From: Solea solea
Lineage: Eukaryota > Chordata > Actinopteri > Pleuronectiformes > Soleidae
DNA length: 64,000 nucleotides
Direction of reading: 5' to 3'
Assembly: GCF_958295425.1 (NCBI RefSeq)
Contig: NC_081143.1
Location: 24,001,281 to 24,065,280 of the forward strand
This document shows positions 1-12,904 of the stretch, one piece after another. Position 1 is the stretch's first letter, and the number at the start of each line of letters is the position of its first letter. The notes under the pieces were generated by a model, which was given only the letters and a program-made list of their open reading frames with translations, ran no database searches and was not told the origin of the DNA. The position numbers were made by a program, and so were the translations under genes.

Positions 1-3000
1 TGAACAACCTCTCCATCACCCTGCAGCTCTCTCAGCGTGCCAGGGAGATCTATAACAGCTTCCTGTCCAGTAAAGCCACGACACCGGTCAACATAGACAG
101 TCAGGCTCAGCTCGCCGATGACATCCTCAACGCTCCCCGACCTGACATGTTCAAGGAGCAGCAACTGCAGGTGGGGGATTGCACCGAATACACACACCAA
201 CCCCATTTACATTGAAGTATTTAGCAGACTTACAAAAGAGGAATAAGCTACACAGAAGAAGTCTTGGAAAGAAATCCATTAGATAGGAACGGTGGACTGA
301 CAGAGAGTGAGAGTGCAAGAGTGGATCCAAGTGCAGAAGGAGAGGTCGTAAGCTAAGTGCTAGGACAGAAGATGCTTTTGGGAGAGCTGGCTCTTCCAAA
401 AGCGTCTTGAAGATGTTCTGGTAGCGCTCGGTAGGTCATTTCACCAGCATGGAACGACACGCAAGAAGAATCTGGATTGTCTTGGACAATCCTTCGATGA
501 ACGGAGTAGTCGAGGGGTAACAGAAGTCTTTATGGGAGCATTTAAGTAGGGATGAGATGATTCGAAACTTCCTTATGAGCGGGACATGAGAAGACTCTTA
601 GAGAGTCAAATGTGCCAAATGTACTAGTATTACAGCACTGTGTTCTCAAAGAGCATAAGGTCTACTCTTCATCTGAGCCTGCTGTCTAGCATCGGGGATG
701 TGAATGCCTTCTGGGGGGATGTTCCTGAAAAGCTCTATTGATTTCACCATCTGAGCTCAGATGTTCCAACTCTGATAAGAGTCACAAGGTTGGCCAGGTA
801 TCTGTACTGACACCCACAGTGTTTTTACAAATCGAACACACACACACACACACACACGATCAAGATCTTGTGGTATAGTTTATTTATGTCAGATTATGGT
901 GGACTATAATATAAATGTGCAAAATACATATATATATATCTGCTGTGACGTGCAGAATATGATGTTAATTACACGTCAGGAGTGACTAAATGACCTCTGC
1001 AGTCGGGTACATCAGGCTGATGTATCAGCATATCGGATATCGGCAAAAAGTCCAATATCGTGCATCTCCCAGTCCCCTGATTCGTTCGTCCCTTCCTGTC
1101 CTTTAGATCTTTAACCTGATGAAGTTTGACAGCTACACCCGCTTCCTCAAGTCTTTGCTGTACCAGGAGTGTATGCTGGCGGAGGTGGAGGGCAGGCCTC
1201 TGCCTGACCCTTACCACATCCCCAGCAGTCCCACCTCCAAGCACAGCACCACCGGCTCCGACCGCTCCAACCTCTCTACGCCCAAGAAGGTAACAACAAT
1301 CAACTCATTTTGGGGATTGTCTGTTTGTGTCAGTTCTGATCAACAGTCGTCACGCACACCTGTCTTTTGTGTGTTACAGGAGGACAAAAAGAGCAAATCT
1401 GGTCGGTCTTTGAATGACGACAGCAGGGACGACTCGGGGGACCGGAGGAAAGGCATGTTCTTCTCCTGGTCCCGCAACAGGAGCTTCGGCAAAGGCCCCA
1501 AGAAGCGGGAGTTGGCTGACTTCAACTACAGTCAGTAGTTTTTGCCATTATATGAGTTCAGTCTGTGGAAAACAGCTTCTATGTGAAAACAACTGCACGA
1601 GGGTTCAATAGCGCACAGCACATGATTCGTCATGCAACTGCAGCTGAGGTTTAATCAGTGAAACACAATGAAATCACAATGAGCGGCCATATGTTCAATA
1701 ACACTGGAAGCAATCCTGCTATTTAATTCATGTGAGAGGGTTTGATGTTTTGAAAAATGAACCCAGTCCATGTTTGGAATTTGGAACACTCTCTCTTGTT
1801 GTCTCTGTTATGGAGACACTCATGGCTTTAATATCTTTCAGATTTCTCTGGCAGTAATGGTCGGCGTGAATCACAGGGTTCCTTGTCATCGGGAGCCAGT
1901 CTGGAGCTGGGGCCAGCAGGATCGGTGAGGAATGAGGTCAGCCCGGGGAGTGACATCACCACACGATCACTTTAGACTTTACCGTCATGGCCAATTGATG
2001 GATTGATTTATAGTATTGTCTGATTTCTTCTGCTTGTCCCATGATCTGTCTCGTTGTTTTAACACCGTCTTTGTCTCTGTTTCCTTCACGCAGGGTGATG
2101 TTTCCCGAGGTGCAGTAACAGTGTCAGCTGAGCGCGCGGGAGGCAGCGCCCCCTTGAGGCAGTGTAACATAAGCTTGCCGGACGGCTCATGTTGTCCCGT
2201 GCCGCTGAGGTCTGGCGTGTCCATCAGGGACCTACTCCTGGGCCTTTGTGAGAAGCTCTGCATCAACTTGGCAGCTATAGACCTGTTTCTGGTTGGAGGG
2301 GAGAAGGTATTTCACGCCGCGTTAAACCACAGTCACTGAAGCAGAAAAATCAGGATTAGATCTGGTTCATGTTTCTCTCTCTTCATAAATTGTTTTTTTT
2401 TTTTATTACAGTTGTCTTCAAACTGCACTAATCATTATTTATATATGAGGACATTACAGTGTGACTCTACAGGGAACTCTTATTTAGAGTTTTAATGCTT
2501 TTCAAATGATTATTTTGGTTGTAAGCGCTGCCTCTTAACACACGAGTCACATAAACTTCATATTTCAAAACTATAAATGTTGTGTTTTTTTATCACTTAG
2601 AGAGCAGCAGTTTCATTCTTTCTGGTCCTTGTGAAGTTAACTTCAAACTTTGGTGTTTTGCTCTTTCTTTCTTTTTTTATTATTTGTTATCAGCCACTTG
2701 TTTTGGACCAAGACTGTATGACATTATGCTCTCGGGACCTCAGACTAGAAAAACGCACACTCTTCAGGTACAGTAGCGTACAGGGTCACACAACTCTGAA
2801 TTGTCAGGTTACTGTAACACAAACCTACGAGAAAAAAATGCTGACTCTGTTCTCTCCTTCTCCAGACTCGACTTAGTCCCTATCAACCGGTCTGTGGGCC
2901 TGAAAGCCAAACCCACCAAGCCAGTGACGGAAGTCCTCAGGCCTGTGGTTGCCAAATACGGCCTGCACCTCTCTGACCTGGTAGCACGCATCGTAAGTCA

Positions 3001-3680
3001 TTCAGTCATTTTTGTCAGTTTAAAGTCTTGGTTATTGTAAGGCGCTGTTTGCGTTTAGACTACTTTTCGCTCATGAGTTTTTGATTGCAGTCTAATTGGT
3101 TGATCATCTTTCCATGAAGCCGTGTTTCCACTGAGTGGAACGGTACTGCGCGGTATTTTATTTGGGTTTCCGTTAGAGCTGAAACAATTACTCGATTAAT
3201 TCATTATTAATTATTATATATCGATTATTAATCGATTACTAAGTAAACTGTCAACTATTTTGATAATCAATTCATCGGTTTGAAGGTTTTTTCACGACAA
3301 ATCCTTATATGTGGATATTTTCTTTTGTTTCTTTGCTCCATATAACAAAGAAATCATTAAAACTCTGGTAGACAAAAACAAGAGATTTGAGAATATCATC
3401 ATTTCCAGGTTTGACAAACACTGATCTTCAAGTTTTCTGATATTTTATGGAGCAAACAATTACTCCATTAATCGATTATGAAAATAATCCCCAACTGTCC
3501 CATTCTTTGGTTCCCTTCCCTTGGGGTACCAGAGTAAAATGGTATGGTACAGTCTGTACCCTCTTTACAGTACTGTGTCCCTGGTTCACATTCAAAATCA
3601 CCTGTTGACAAAGACCGTTGACCACTAGATTGTGTATTATAGACCCAGCTCTCCCAAGGTAAAATAAAATCCATTGTATT

Positions 3681-3730
<50 letters not shown>

Positions 3731-6700
3731 TGCAGAGTGGGGAGTCAGAACCTTTAGATTTAGGTCTTCCTATATCCAACCTGGACGGGCTGCGTGTGGT
3801 GTTAGATTCAGCAGAACACACTCCTGGAAAGGGTAAGGGTAACAAGCAGTTTTTGAAAACATTTAACATTGTTCTTGTATTTGTATCAGTATTTGTGTCC
3901 TTTATCGTTATTTTTGCATCACACTCGCAAATTCTGCTTTCTCTCCATTCAGTGGACAAACAGAAAGTCGGTCCTTCTAAGAATCTCTTCTCAGCCTCGA
4001 CAAGTAGAAACCAGTCGACAACAGTAAGATGTCCTCCGACTTTTTTTTTTACCTATTTTCTTCCTGCTCTGGAATGTTCTATAACCCAGCCAATGTCTCC
4101 ACTTCCTGTCCTGGTTGAAGATGTCACGCTACTAAGTGTCTCTCTTGCTGTCCTCAGTCACCCATGTCTGTTTGCAACGTGTTCAAAAAAAAAACCCAAA
4201 ACGATTCAGGTGTTACCATGTGTGTGTTTCTGGCTATGTGTGACTATTTGTGCACTTTTGCTGTGGGGGCCGAGAGCCTTGTCACACTCACAACGGTTCC
4301 TCATGTCCCCGTCACTGTGGTCTGCCTGTGGCCGAATGCATCATGGTCTTTGCTCTCTGGTTTGCTGGTTCTCTTTCTTCCATAACAAAAAAAACACGAC
4401 TGACCGGAAAAGTTCAACGATACAACCCCCGGCCTTGCAGACTCGCATCTGCTGGGTCGCTCTATCCTCAAAGGCTCTTCGTTAGAGATGCAGTTGGTGG
4501 TGTGGTGGTGGTCGCGCTCTCACATCTCTGGGATGTGTTGTTATTTGGTTTTCACCTGTGAAATGGTCATTTATTCATTTTGCCCCACCGTAGGGGCAGT
4601 AGCGTGGCTTCTAGTGTGTAGTTAGTTCTCTCTGTGGTGATGTGGTGTGTGTTTTTCTTTGCCTACATGTTGGTCATGCCTAGTATATGGTTATTTAAAT
4701 AAAAAAACACCCCTCTTATCTTTTGTATGTATGTCTAAGTTAAACCAGGTCATTTTTGCAGTAAATGTCATTGATTATTAAAACTGTAGTGCATAACTTT
4801 TAAATATAAACAAATGTCCACTGCATTCAAACCATCGTCAGATTAGTTAATTATTATTTGTAATCTGTGCACCCTGAGTGCATTTGTAGTATTGTAAATA
4901 AAAGGAGAGAGAGCTGCACAACAGACTTGTGTAGGGCTGCAATGATTACTCGATTGCTATTGGATCACTGAATGAATCATCATCTAATTAATCAATAAAT
5001 CATCAATAAAAACTGAATAACGATTAAAAATCAAATGACACAATCATGGATTATGAAAGAAATCATTAGTTGCAGGACCAGACTTCTGGTTTCTGGCAAA
5101 TGATATTAGACAATTAAGTTGGGCCAACACAGAAACATTGTTACAGAGCTTCCTCCCGTTGTTTACAGTTTCAGGAGTGTTCTACTCGACTCTCTAAAGT
5201 AATGAAAATGCTCTGTTGTGGGGCTTTTCCATTCTACAGTTGTAGCACTGCTCGACTTCACTGGACTCGGCTCTATTTTCCATTTTCCATTTGTGATAGT
5301 ACCTGGCACCCGCTGCTTTTTTTTGGCACGTGTTCTGGTGAGGTTTTCCCGATTGAGCTTAGCCGATACGAAAAATGATGACGTCAACAGACTGCCGGCC
5401 ACTGATTGGTCAGAGAGTGTCGTCACCGGACAATAAAAAAACCCACCAGACCGTGTTACGAGTGGGTTACAGTGAGCGTAAAGGGCTGTGGTCTGTCCAC
5501 AGACCGAGTCACCTCGATGTCCTCCATTGTCGCGTATGAAACACGCGTCGCAGCAGTTTTGTGAAGCTGTGCTATGGCCCCGCCCACATTGAGGAGATAC
5601 TATGACGTCATGGACGTGCGTGATGCCAAACTGAGTCGAGTAGAACTGCTGTAACTGTATAATGGAAAGTGCTCATTGTCACTGTAAGTTACGCACTGCA
5701 GCTTTAATCATACGAGTCATTTCATAACTCATTATCGATCTTATTTCAATTGTCCCTCTCCAAAAAAAAAAAGTGTCTCCATCATTGTCATTAGTAGCAG
5801 TAGTTCCCACGTGTTGCCATTGCCTGTGCCCATACTTGCCCGCCATGACTCACCAGGGCTCTAACGCCCTGCTCCGCTCTCCTTGTGGCCCTCAGGGGGA
5901 GGACAGGTCATCAGGGAAAACAGGTTCAGCCCACCCCCGTGGGGAAAATGGCAAGGCCAGGCAAGGCCCTGACCCAAGAGGCCTGGTCTTACCCAACCAC
6001 TCTGTCTCTCCGCACAAGGCTCCGGAAAAAAGAAAGCAGAAAAAGATTAATATAGACGAAGCTGAAGGTAAAGACTGAACAACCTCTCTCTCTCTCTCTC
6101 TGTCTCTGCTGTGATCACACTAACCCTTTTGCCTGTTGGCACTGATGCAGAAGCAGCACCAAAATGCTTTCAAAGCTAGCTAGCTACATGTAGCCTTCCG
6201 CTCACACTGAATGTAGCTTTGACTTGTCTAACTGATAAAAGCACACCCTCCTCTGCATGTTTACTAAATGACCATCAACGTTTTCAACGTGTTGTTTTGT
6301 GTGATTATTCATGTGTGTCCGTGTGTCCGTGCAGAATTCTTCGACCTCATTTCCAAAGCTCAGAGCAACCGAGCAGACGACCAGAGAGGCCTGCTAAACA
6401 AAAGCGACCTGCAGCTTCCAGACTTTCTGCGCCTGTCGCCAGTGGCAACTAACCAGGCTGCACCTCCTCCCTATGAACCCGACCCCAGTTGCTCCACCCC
6501 TAATTCCCGTCACCCAAACAACGGCAGCTTCCCTAGCAGCGGTCGCCGGGGCAATAAGACAAACGTCAATGACCGAGGAGGAGGCGGCGGCGGCGGCGGC
6601 GGCGGTGGCGGCACCCACTTGCTCAGCGCGAGCCATCAGTCCCAGAGTTTGGACTCTGCACTGGGCACTGAGAGCGGACGGGGGAGGAAATCCAGACCGC

Positions 6701-6927
6701 TCCCACCGTTCCCTGGCACCGTCTCCCCCATCCACCCCCAGTCTAGCAGGGGAGAACCGGTCCAGATGCCGGAGGAGGACACACTGTCTGATCTGACTCT
6801 GGTAGGAGAGGGGGACATCAACAGTCCCAGCCTCAACTACGTCACTCCCTCAGCCCTTCCCTGCAAACCCCGACCCCAACAGAAAGCGCAGGACGGTCGG
6901 CCGAGCTCAGGTACCTTTCCCGTGTGA
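1..6927 (+). CDS. rgs12: Regulator of G-protein signaling 12, 3' half (11 exons, 5' end outside window)
   Basis: RGS12 is a scaffold that speeds GTP hydrolysis on Gi/o alpha subunits through its RGS box, binds Ras/Raf through tandem Ras-binding domains and inhibits nucleotide release through a GoLoco motif. Exons read: 1-170 (first one cut by the window; frame from base 3), 1107-1289, 1380-1530, 1842-1924, 2094-2306, 2694-2767, 2866-2992, 3736-3832, 3953-4023, 5896-6067, 6335-6927. All junctions keep frame and give 643 residues before the stop at 6925-6927. The first two exons finish the RGS box ([31 protein letters not shown]). Exons 2094-2992 hold the Ras-binding region ([40 protein letters not shown]). 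The GoLoco motif sits at the start of the last exon ([18 protein letters not shown]). The C-terminus ends like mammalian RGS12, near a conserved DLTL.GEGDI block. The N-terminal PDZ and PTB domains must lie upstream. The copy (a or b paralogue) cannot be told. Confidence 0.95.
3173..3490. repeat. Dispersed repeat rich in cgattaat motifs (rgs12 intron)
   Basis: The sequence begins agagctgaaacaattactcg and ends attatgaaaataatcc. A related copy sits at 52835-53085, sharing gtcaactattttgataatc and tttctttgctccataaaac. Shorter pieces occur near 4930-5070, 30230-30280 and 32390-32440. Here it appears inserted inside another repeat whose two halves, at about 3120-3172 and 3490-3600, look like the broken ends of one element (tttccactgagtggaacgg and gtaccagagtaaaatgg). 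Confidence 0.6.
3683..3728 (+). repeat. (GT)23 microsatellite at the rgs12 exon 3736-3832 acceptor
   Basis: Twenty-three GT repeats end seven bases before the exon start at 3736. They occupy the place where a polypyrimidine tract would normally be; only gatgcag separates the run from the exon. Confidence 0.95.
5225..5668. mobile_element. Inverted-repeat (MITE-like) element in rgs12 intron
   Basis: The left end (ttttccattctacagttgta) is an imperfect inverted match to the right end (ctgtaactgtataatggaaa), continuing into gcactgctcgact versus agtcgagtagaactgc. The element is about 444 bp and has no open reading frame of its own. A related internal stretch (cgcccacactgaggaggtac) recurs near 12067-12090, so the family is multicopy. 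Confidence 0.65.
6566..6612 (+). repeat. GGC/GGA triplet run coding polyglycine in rgs12 last exon
   Basis: An in-frame gga/ggc run in the final rgs12 exon encodes about a dozen consecutive glycines, just after the GoLoco region. Mammalian RGS12 has no such tract that I recall, so it is probably a lineage-specific, length-variable insertion in a disordered tail. Confidence 0.85.
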
Positions 6928-8345
6928 AACCTTTGAACTTTCTCCTCTGCCCTTCACCTGACTGCAAGTGGGTTTGGAGAGCGACCCCCCCCCTGAAGTC
7001 AGTCTGAAGATCCTTGTGGGCCACTCGTCTGTCTGTGGCTGAATGCATCCACATCTCCTCTGTTGCCTCATCAGTGCCACAACATTCACTTCACCACGTC
7101 ACATATTTCTAAATAGTGTAAATATACAATAACTAATGTAAAAAAAATACCATACAACAACAAAAATAATAATAATAAAAAAACAACAAGTGTTCATATA
7201 ACTTATCATTGGATATAGTGATATATCAGTGGATATACAGTATAGTTGTTAATATTGTAACATGTGCCAGCGTGTACTGTGACACAGAGTGAGAGAAGAG
7301 GAAAAATGGATGCATGAGGTTTGAAGAGAGTTTTTTTGAATTTCCCCGCGTGGTGTGTATCTGTGTGAACTCTCGAGAGGACTTGCTGTGGATTTGTCTT
7401 TGGAGGCGTGAACCGAACGGACAAGCTCAGGATGAAAGTGGTGATGACCAGTGCCAAACAACCCCCCCCCCCACTCCCACCCCTCCTGTGTACAGAATCT
7501 GTCAATGCACTTTAGCCAATTCCATTCATCATGTTCATAAGATTGGTATCCAATTTAAAAATCAAATAAAATTTGATTTGAATTCAGTCACTTAAGTAAA
7601 CCCCCTCAGGAGGTCGGTTTCCATGCAGCAGGTGGTTTAGTAAAACGCTAAAATGACGTCTGCTTCTCTTCCGTCGTGTGTGATGGAGGCTACAGTGCTG
7701 CTCCTGCCAGTGGATCGTCGTGTGTTTATTTACAACTCATTAATGATGTTTTTGAGCTCACCGCACACACACACGCTGACACACTGGGGCCCGGGGCCCA
7801 TAAATACAAGCAGGAACACAGCGTTTATTGCTCAGCTGTTGTTTATCATATCAAACACAGGACATTCTGTGTTTGCACCTCTGTTTCTCTATAGACTATA
7901 AATAAACACACACACACACACAGTTCACGCTTGCTCTGTGAAGAAACAAACATCTGCACCCAGGAGTACATGTACAACTTGTCTTCATCTTTTCCATATT
8001 CCTTGCTTTCTTGCCACATTCCAGCAGTTTTGTTTTTAGCCGAGGAATTGGACGCACCGAGTCGGAACTGTTTCAAGTTTTAAACAAGAAAAAGGTTTTT
8101 ACTGTTACTTTAATCTGTGCTATTCTTCTCAAGAGAACATTAATTTATCCCACGTCCTTTCCATTTTTACGCTCAGTTAAAAAGTATTAACTTTTGTACA
8201 TAGTCCACGTTGTGGAAACGGCCGCCGTCGTTGTTGTAGTCGTTTTGTGAAATTTCAGTTGTGTCACAGTAGAAATGAATTCTCCTCTGTTCAGTTGACT
8301 GTACTGTCTGTAAATAGATCAAATAAATGTTTCAGAGATATAACT
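6928..8345 (+). other. rgs12: Probable rgs12 3' UTR
   Basis: No further coding exon follows the stop. AATAAA-type signals occur near 7564 and near 8323 (context atcaaataaatg). The second, followed by GT/T-rich DNA, is the likelier poly(A) site. The extent is an inference; no transcript evidence is available. Confidence 0.5.
8322..8329 (+). terminator. Candidate poly(A) signal of rgs12
   Basis: AATAAA within caaataaatg, about 1.4 kb after the stop codon. The next sequence downstream is repeat-derived and non-genic. Confidence 0.45.
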
Positions 8346-8849
8346 CGCGCCCTAGAGCCTCATGTGAGTGGCCTCTTTTCTTAGCCCAGTTCACAATGAA
8401 CAGATTTATTCTCTTCAATTTGTGTCTCATTTCTCATTTGTCCTTGGATCTTTTTTTTTTTCTACATGTTTTTTTTTTTTATGCAGATGGAAGGGGTGCA
8501 GTTTTATTTCCATCACAGTCTCCTGATAGTCAGGGCCGGCCCAAGCCTTTATGAGGCCCTAAGCTGAATTCCCCACCACCTCGGAGTAGCTGCTGCTTGA
8601 CTATTATTGATACAAATGTAACACAGTAGATTGCATTAATTATAGTTGTGTTATTTACAGCGATCCAGTGTTGACGTGTGGTGAAACTTAGTTTAATGAC
8701 TTGGTTTTTAGGACTTAGAACACATGTGCGAGTGTGTACTAAATGAGCAAATCTTCAACTCCTAAATAACAGCACTATTTAGATATATAAGTATATCTGA
8801 AGATAACCAGATTTAAATGCTAAAATGTTGTTTTCACTGTACTTTTATA

Positions 8850-9275
8850 TAATAATATAAAGTTGATTCCACCTTTAGCAGCTATAACCGCTTCCACACT
8901 TGTTGGAAGACTTTCCCTCACTCTGTAGAGCATTGATGAGGTCAGGACACTGATGTTGGACGAGAAGACCTGGCTCACAATCTCTGTTCCAGTTGATCGC
9001 AAAAGGTGCTTGATGGGGTTGAGGTCAGGTCAGTCAAGTTCTTCCACACCACGTCTTTATAGTCTATATGATCTATATAATCTGTGCACTGGGGCACAGT
9101 CATGTTGGAATAGAAAACAACAAAGTTGGAAGCAGATCATTGTCCAAAATGTCTTATGTAGGAAGAAACATTAAGATTGTCCTTCACTGGAGATAAGGGG
9201 CCTGATTTAAACACCTGACTTCAATACTTAACAGTTGTGTCCAAATACTTCAGTCCATATAGTGCATATTGTGAT
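8850..9275 (-). pseudogene. Degenerate Tc1-like transposase remnant
   Basis: On the minus strand this stretch matches the shape of Tc1/mariner transposase C-terminal coding DNA. The plus strand shows the familiar antisense phrases tgatggggttgaggtcagg, cagtcaagttcttccacacc and gtccaaaatgtctta. No long frame survives. A terminal-repeat-like piece (gtccaaatacttcagtccat) lies at about 9239-9258. The copy is dead. Confidence 0.65.
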
Positions 9276-9504
9276 AAGAAAAGAAATAAACATTTCCTAC
9301 TCTGGGGGTTAGTTATAGTGTGTTTATCAGGCCATAAAGGGACATTTTAAGACTTAAGCATCATCTTCCAGACCAGTTTTCTCACTCGTAACATGAACAT
9401 GACAGAAACCCCAAAGTCTGGTCTTGCCTTTGCCCACTTTATCCCATCTCTTTTATTTATCTTCTTCTTTATCTTAGTTGATATTCTACTCCTCTCTCTC
9501 TCTC

Positions 9505-9538
<34 letters not shown>
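9505..9538 (+). repeat. (GT)n microsatellite
   Basis: A run of GT units of about 30 bases with no gene nearby. Another low-complexity stretch follows at 9665-9700: fifteen C residues, then a CA run. Confidence 0.9.
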
Positions 9539-9543
<5 letters not shown>

Positions 9544-9861
9544 CAGGGCTTTTGTTTTGGGGTACAAAGGCGTTTTGGGGTAAAGGGCTGTTACTTATGC
9601 ATGGGTTTCCCTCTGCTCAAATGCTATATTATGCATGCTTTGTCGTGGTGGGCTCTTTTCGAAGCCCCCCCCCCCCCCCACACACACACACACACACACA
9701 AAACAAAACTGGGGTCTGTTTCTTCCCCTCACACACGGGGATCCCCCGTTTCTACTTCAACGACTTTAACACACACTCATGTTCACACACAACTATATTT
9801 GTTTGTGTGTTTGTATTTGTTACTTCTTGAGGACCCTTTTTTGGCATAAACACTGATGTAG

Positions 9862-10232
9862 AACCTGATAATGTAATAACCCCGATAATGTAATAAAAAT
9901 TTGCACTTTCTTGGCCCAAGGGTTCCAGTGATACATCGTTTGTGAAAAACGGAAGTCAAAAGTTAATGTACATACATGCATGTCAGATTTTGTCCTGTTG
10001 GTGGCGCTAGAACTCTCGAGCTTGCATTGCTTACACAGTATAACGGGTGGTCTGCTGTTAAATTATTACAATATTGGGGAATTATTACATTATCAGGACC
10101 TGCGAAATGAAGGCTAACCTGATAATAACTTCCTTAAATGTAATACTTTATTACATTATTGGTAAAAAGTGTATTACATTATTGGGAAATGCACTTTATT
10201 ACATTATCGGGAAGTTATTACATTATCAGGTT
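9862..10232. mobile_element. MITE-like element with ~40-bp terminal inverted repeats
   Basis: The left end cctgataatgtaataa (9864-9879) is the exact reverse complement of the right end ttattacattatcagg (10215-10230). Both ends then repeat a second block, ccgataatgtaataaa. The interior holds further taatgtaataa-type words in both orientations. At about 370 bp it is non-coding; no clear target-site duplication is visible. Confidence 0.7.
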
Positions 10233-10559
10233 TTATTTCATTTTCGATGGACTTATTATTTACTGTAGAATTGTCAAAAGATGTTCAGTGAGTGAGTGCT
10301 TCTGCCCCTTTGACCAAGATAACTTCTACTTTCAATATCTGGCAGTTATAGTTCAATATTACTGTGTGTTTTGACTGTGCAATAACAGTTTAAAGTTAGG
10401 CATTAAATAGTTATGGTTTAGGGTCCTCAGAAGAATAGCTGGGCAAACGTGTGTGAGTGTGTGATTTGTGTCACATGATGATCTTATTCTGTCTCACTCT
10501 TCATTAGAATAATTCATCAGCGTTGTTTGTGTTTGTGACCTCCAGGAGCGACATGTGGC

Positions 10560-10569
10560 ACGCACGCAC

Positions 10570-10604
<35 letters not shown>

Positions 10605-10612
10605 CACACAGA
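10560..10612 (+). repeat. CA microsatellite, slightly interrupted
   Basis: Two CA runs separated by aaa, with no gene near. It is one of many dinucleotide runs in the window. Confidence 0.9.
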
Positions 10613-12904
10613 GACAGAGGGCTTGTTCTACTTTCTGTTTACACACAGGCTTTTGCATCAGAATATTTAGCTGTCAACAAATGTATAAAATATCCTTGAG
10701 CAGTGCCGGCCCAAGCCTTTATGGGGCCTAAAGCTAAATTTGATTGGTTACTTAACTACAAGTAAAAGTACTGGTCTAAAAAATGTACTCAAGTTAAAGT
10801 TAAAAAAAAGTAGCTTGTTTAAAATGTACTCAGGGTAAAAGTTACTTAGTTACTTCTTTAACAAGGTTGGGGTTCTTTCTTGTGTTGTGCAAAAAGTGCC
10901 AAATTTTCCAGTGTGTGATTTTTTAATTAATTAATAAATAATATAATATAATATAACATAATATAATATGATATAAAATAATATATGTAGATTTAAAACG
11001 TAGTGTAGAACAGTACTTCCAAAAAAACATACTTAAGTAAAAGTAAAATACACAAAAAAATCCTACTCAATTACAGTAACGCAAGTAAATATAATTCATG
11101 ACTTTCTACCTCTGATAAACACAATATAAACTGCATTAATGATAGTTGTGTTAATTTGCACTTTCATATTCAAAGAGAAGCACTGATGTGGTGACACTGA
11201 TGTTGAATTACTTAAAATGATGTTGTTTTTTCTTCTGTCACTGAGAACAAATGTATAAGAAGTTCAGTGTGTGTTTGCGACACAGAAAAACCTGTCCTAT
11301 AAAAGCTGTCACACACGTTGTACAGTTTTTGGCTCTTGTGTTTTAGTTCACTGAGTCTTGTTAGGACCATTTTTTTTCCACCAGCCAGCAGAAGAAAGTA
11401 TTGCCTCGCAAGAGCAGCAGCTCCACCTGCTGGTGAGAAGAGACAGTAAAGAAGTGGACAACAGTTTGTCAGAGTAGTTTGTGAAGAGGAGGAACTGGAA
11501 TCTGGGCTCTGTTACAGAAAGAAAGTCAATGAAAGAATATAGTGAAAACACCTTAATCCAAAGCAGGGGGAGTCAAAAAGTTCACAGTTCAGTTGCACAA
11601 GCTTAAAATGAAAACACAATATTCCATCATGATATCGCACTCAAGATATTCATCATGATATTTCACCGAATTTCAAAGTAAAAGTGCTTGTTTTGATATG
11701 GAACGACGTACATGTCACAATAAAACATTTTTGGACATATATTCTCAAGACAACATTAATTTATCCCACGTCCTTTTTACATTTTTACTCTCTAAAAGTA
11801 TTCACTTTTGTACATGGTCTACATCCTGTATGCAGCAGCTACAGTACCTGTGTAGCAAGGTTATAATAATTTGGGATTTTTTCATTTGTTTTTATTTAGT
11901 TTTGACTTTTTCTTTTTAAAATTAGTTTGTTTTAATTAGTTTTCAGGGTGGGTTTGCTAGTTTTTTATCTTTGTAAATGCTTAGATTTAGTTGAGTTTTT
12001 ATTAGTTTTATTTTTTTTGTATAAAGCAAAGTCTCGGCAGTTTCACGCAGCCACCCTGTGATGACTCCGCCCACACTGAGGAGGTACTATATTGAAGTGG
12101 AAAACCAACCACACCAAGTCGAGGCGAGCTGTGCCGAGGCGAGATGGGACCAAGTAGTGGTCATTAGTTGTAAGTTAGTCTACTATTTATTTCAGAACAA
12201 AGTCTTACTGACATGTTTCTATCAACAGGAAGCCGGCCAGTACAAATTCATGTACATTGGGGGCGTGGCAGGAGGCGGGACTGCCCTTATGTTGAAACAT
12301 TAGTCTAAGGTAAATTGAAATCTATCTCTGAAAGTGTTGTTTGTCATTATTCTCCAATGTGTAACGTGAATTTAATCATGTTTACAGCATTATTTTATTA
12401 TTACAATCAGCGTCTGTTTATTTCCACAATTTGCCACACTGTTTTAAATGATTTATTTCAGTCCAGAAAATACAAACATTGGGAAATATAATTCATAATT
12501 CAAATGAATTATAACGGCCAGTTGTCCAATGAAAAGTTTTTACCTGTGTGTGCACTTTTCCTGTGGACGGTGAAATCGGAGACTGAGACAAAACTGCCAT
12601 CACTTTCTTCCAGTTGGTGCAGCCCACCTGCGAAAGACGAAAGACAAAAAAGACGAGAAGAGAAACACGAAGAAAGGAAAGAGTTCTTCAGAAAAACAAA
12701 ATGAATTATGAATGTAACTCTGTGTTTTTGATCAGGTCAAGAATACTGGAGGAAAAACGAGGACCTGTGATTCTGTCTCCTGCACACCACCACAGACCAA
12801 GTAAAAAGTAATGATATAACGAAAACTACAGCTGAAAAACACTTTGTTTACTGAAATAAAAACAAACGGGAGATGAGCCTCTAGCTCATTGTTGTTATTG
12901 TTGG

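Larger units (their letters stand above)
8540..11160. repeat. Two copies of a dispersed repeat, the second interrupted by another element
   Basis: The phrase ccggcccaagcctttatg appears near 8536 and again near 10707. The first copy runs on into gattgcattaattatagttg. In the second, the matching part (ctgcattaatgatagttgtg) appears only at about 11130. The roughly 380 bp between, about 10745-11120, carry tactcaagttaaag and acttaagtaaaagtaaaata motifs and read as a later insertion. A reverse-oriented fragment of the inserted family is seen around 54960-55030. Confidence 0.5.

Noticed and set aside
3685..4485. A 266-codon open frame on the plus strand
   Set aside because: It reads through the GT microsatellite, two rgs12 exons and the introns around them. 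The true exons 3736-3832 and 3953-4023 explain the conserved part.
9393..9849. Two overlapping open frames of 120-145 codons
   Set aside because: Both are driven by GT and CA microsatellites (Cys-Val and Thr-His runs) in transposon-rich intergenic DNA.
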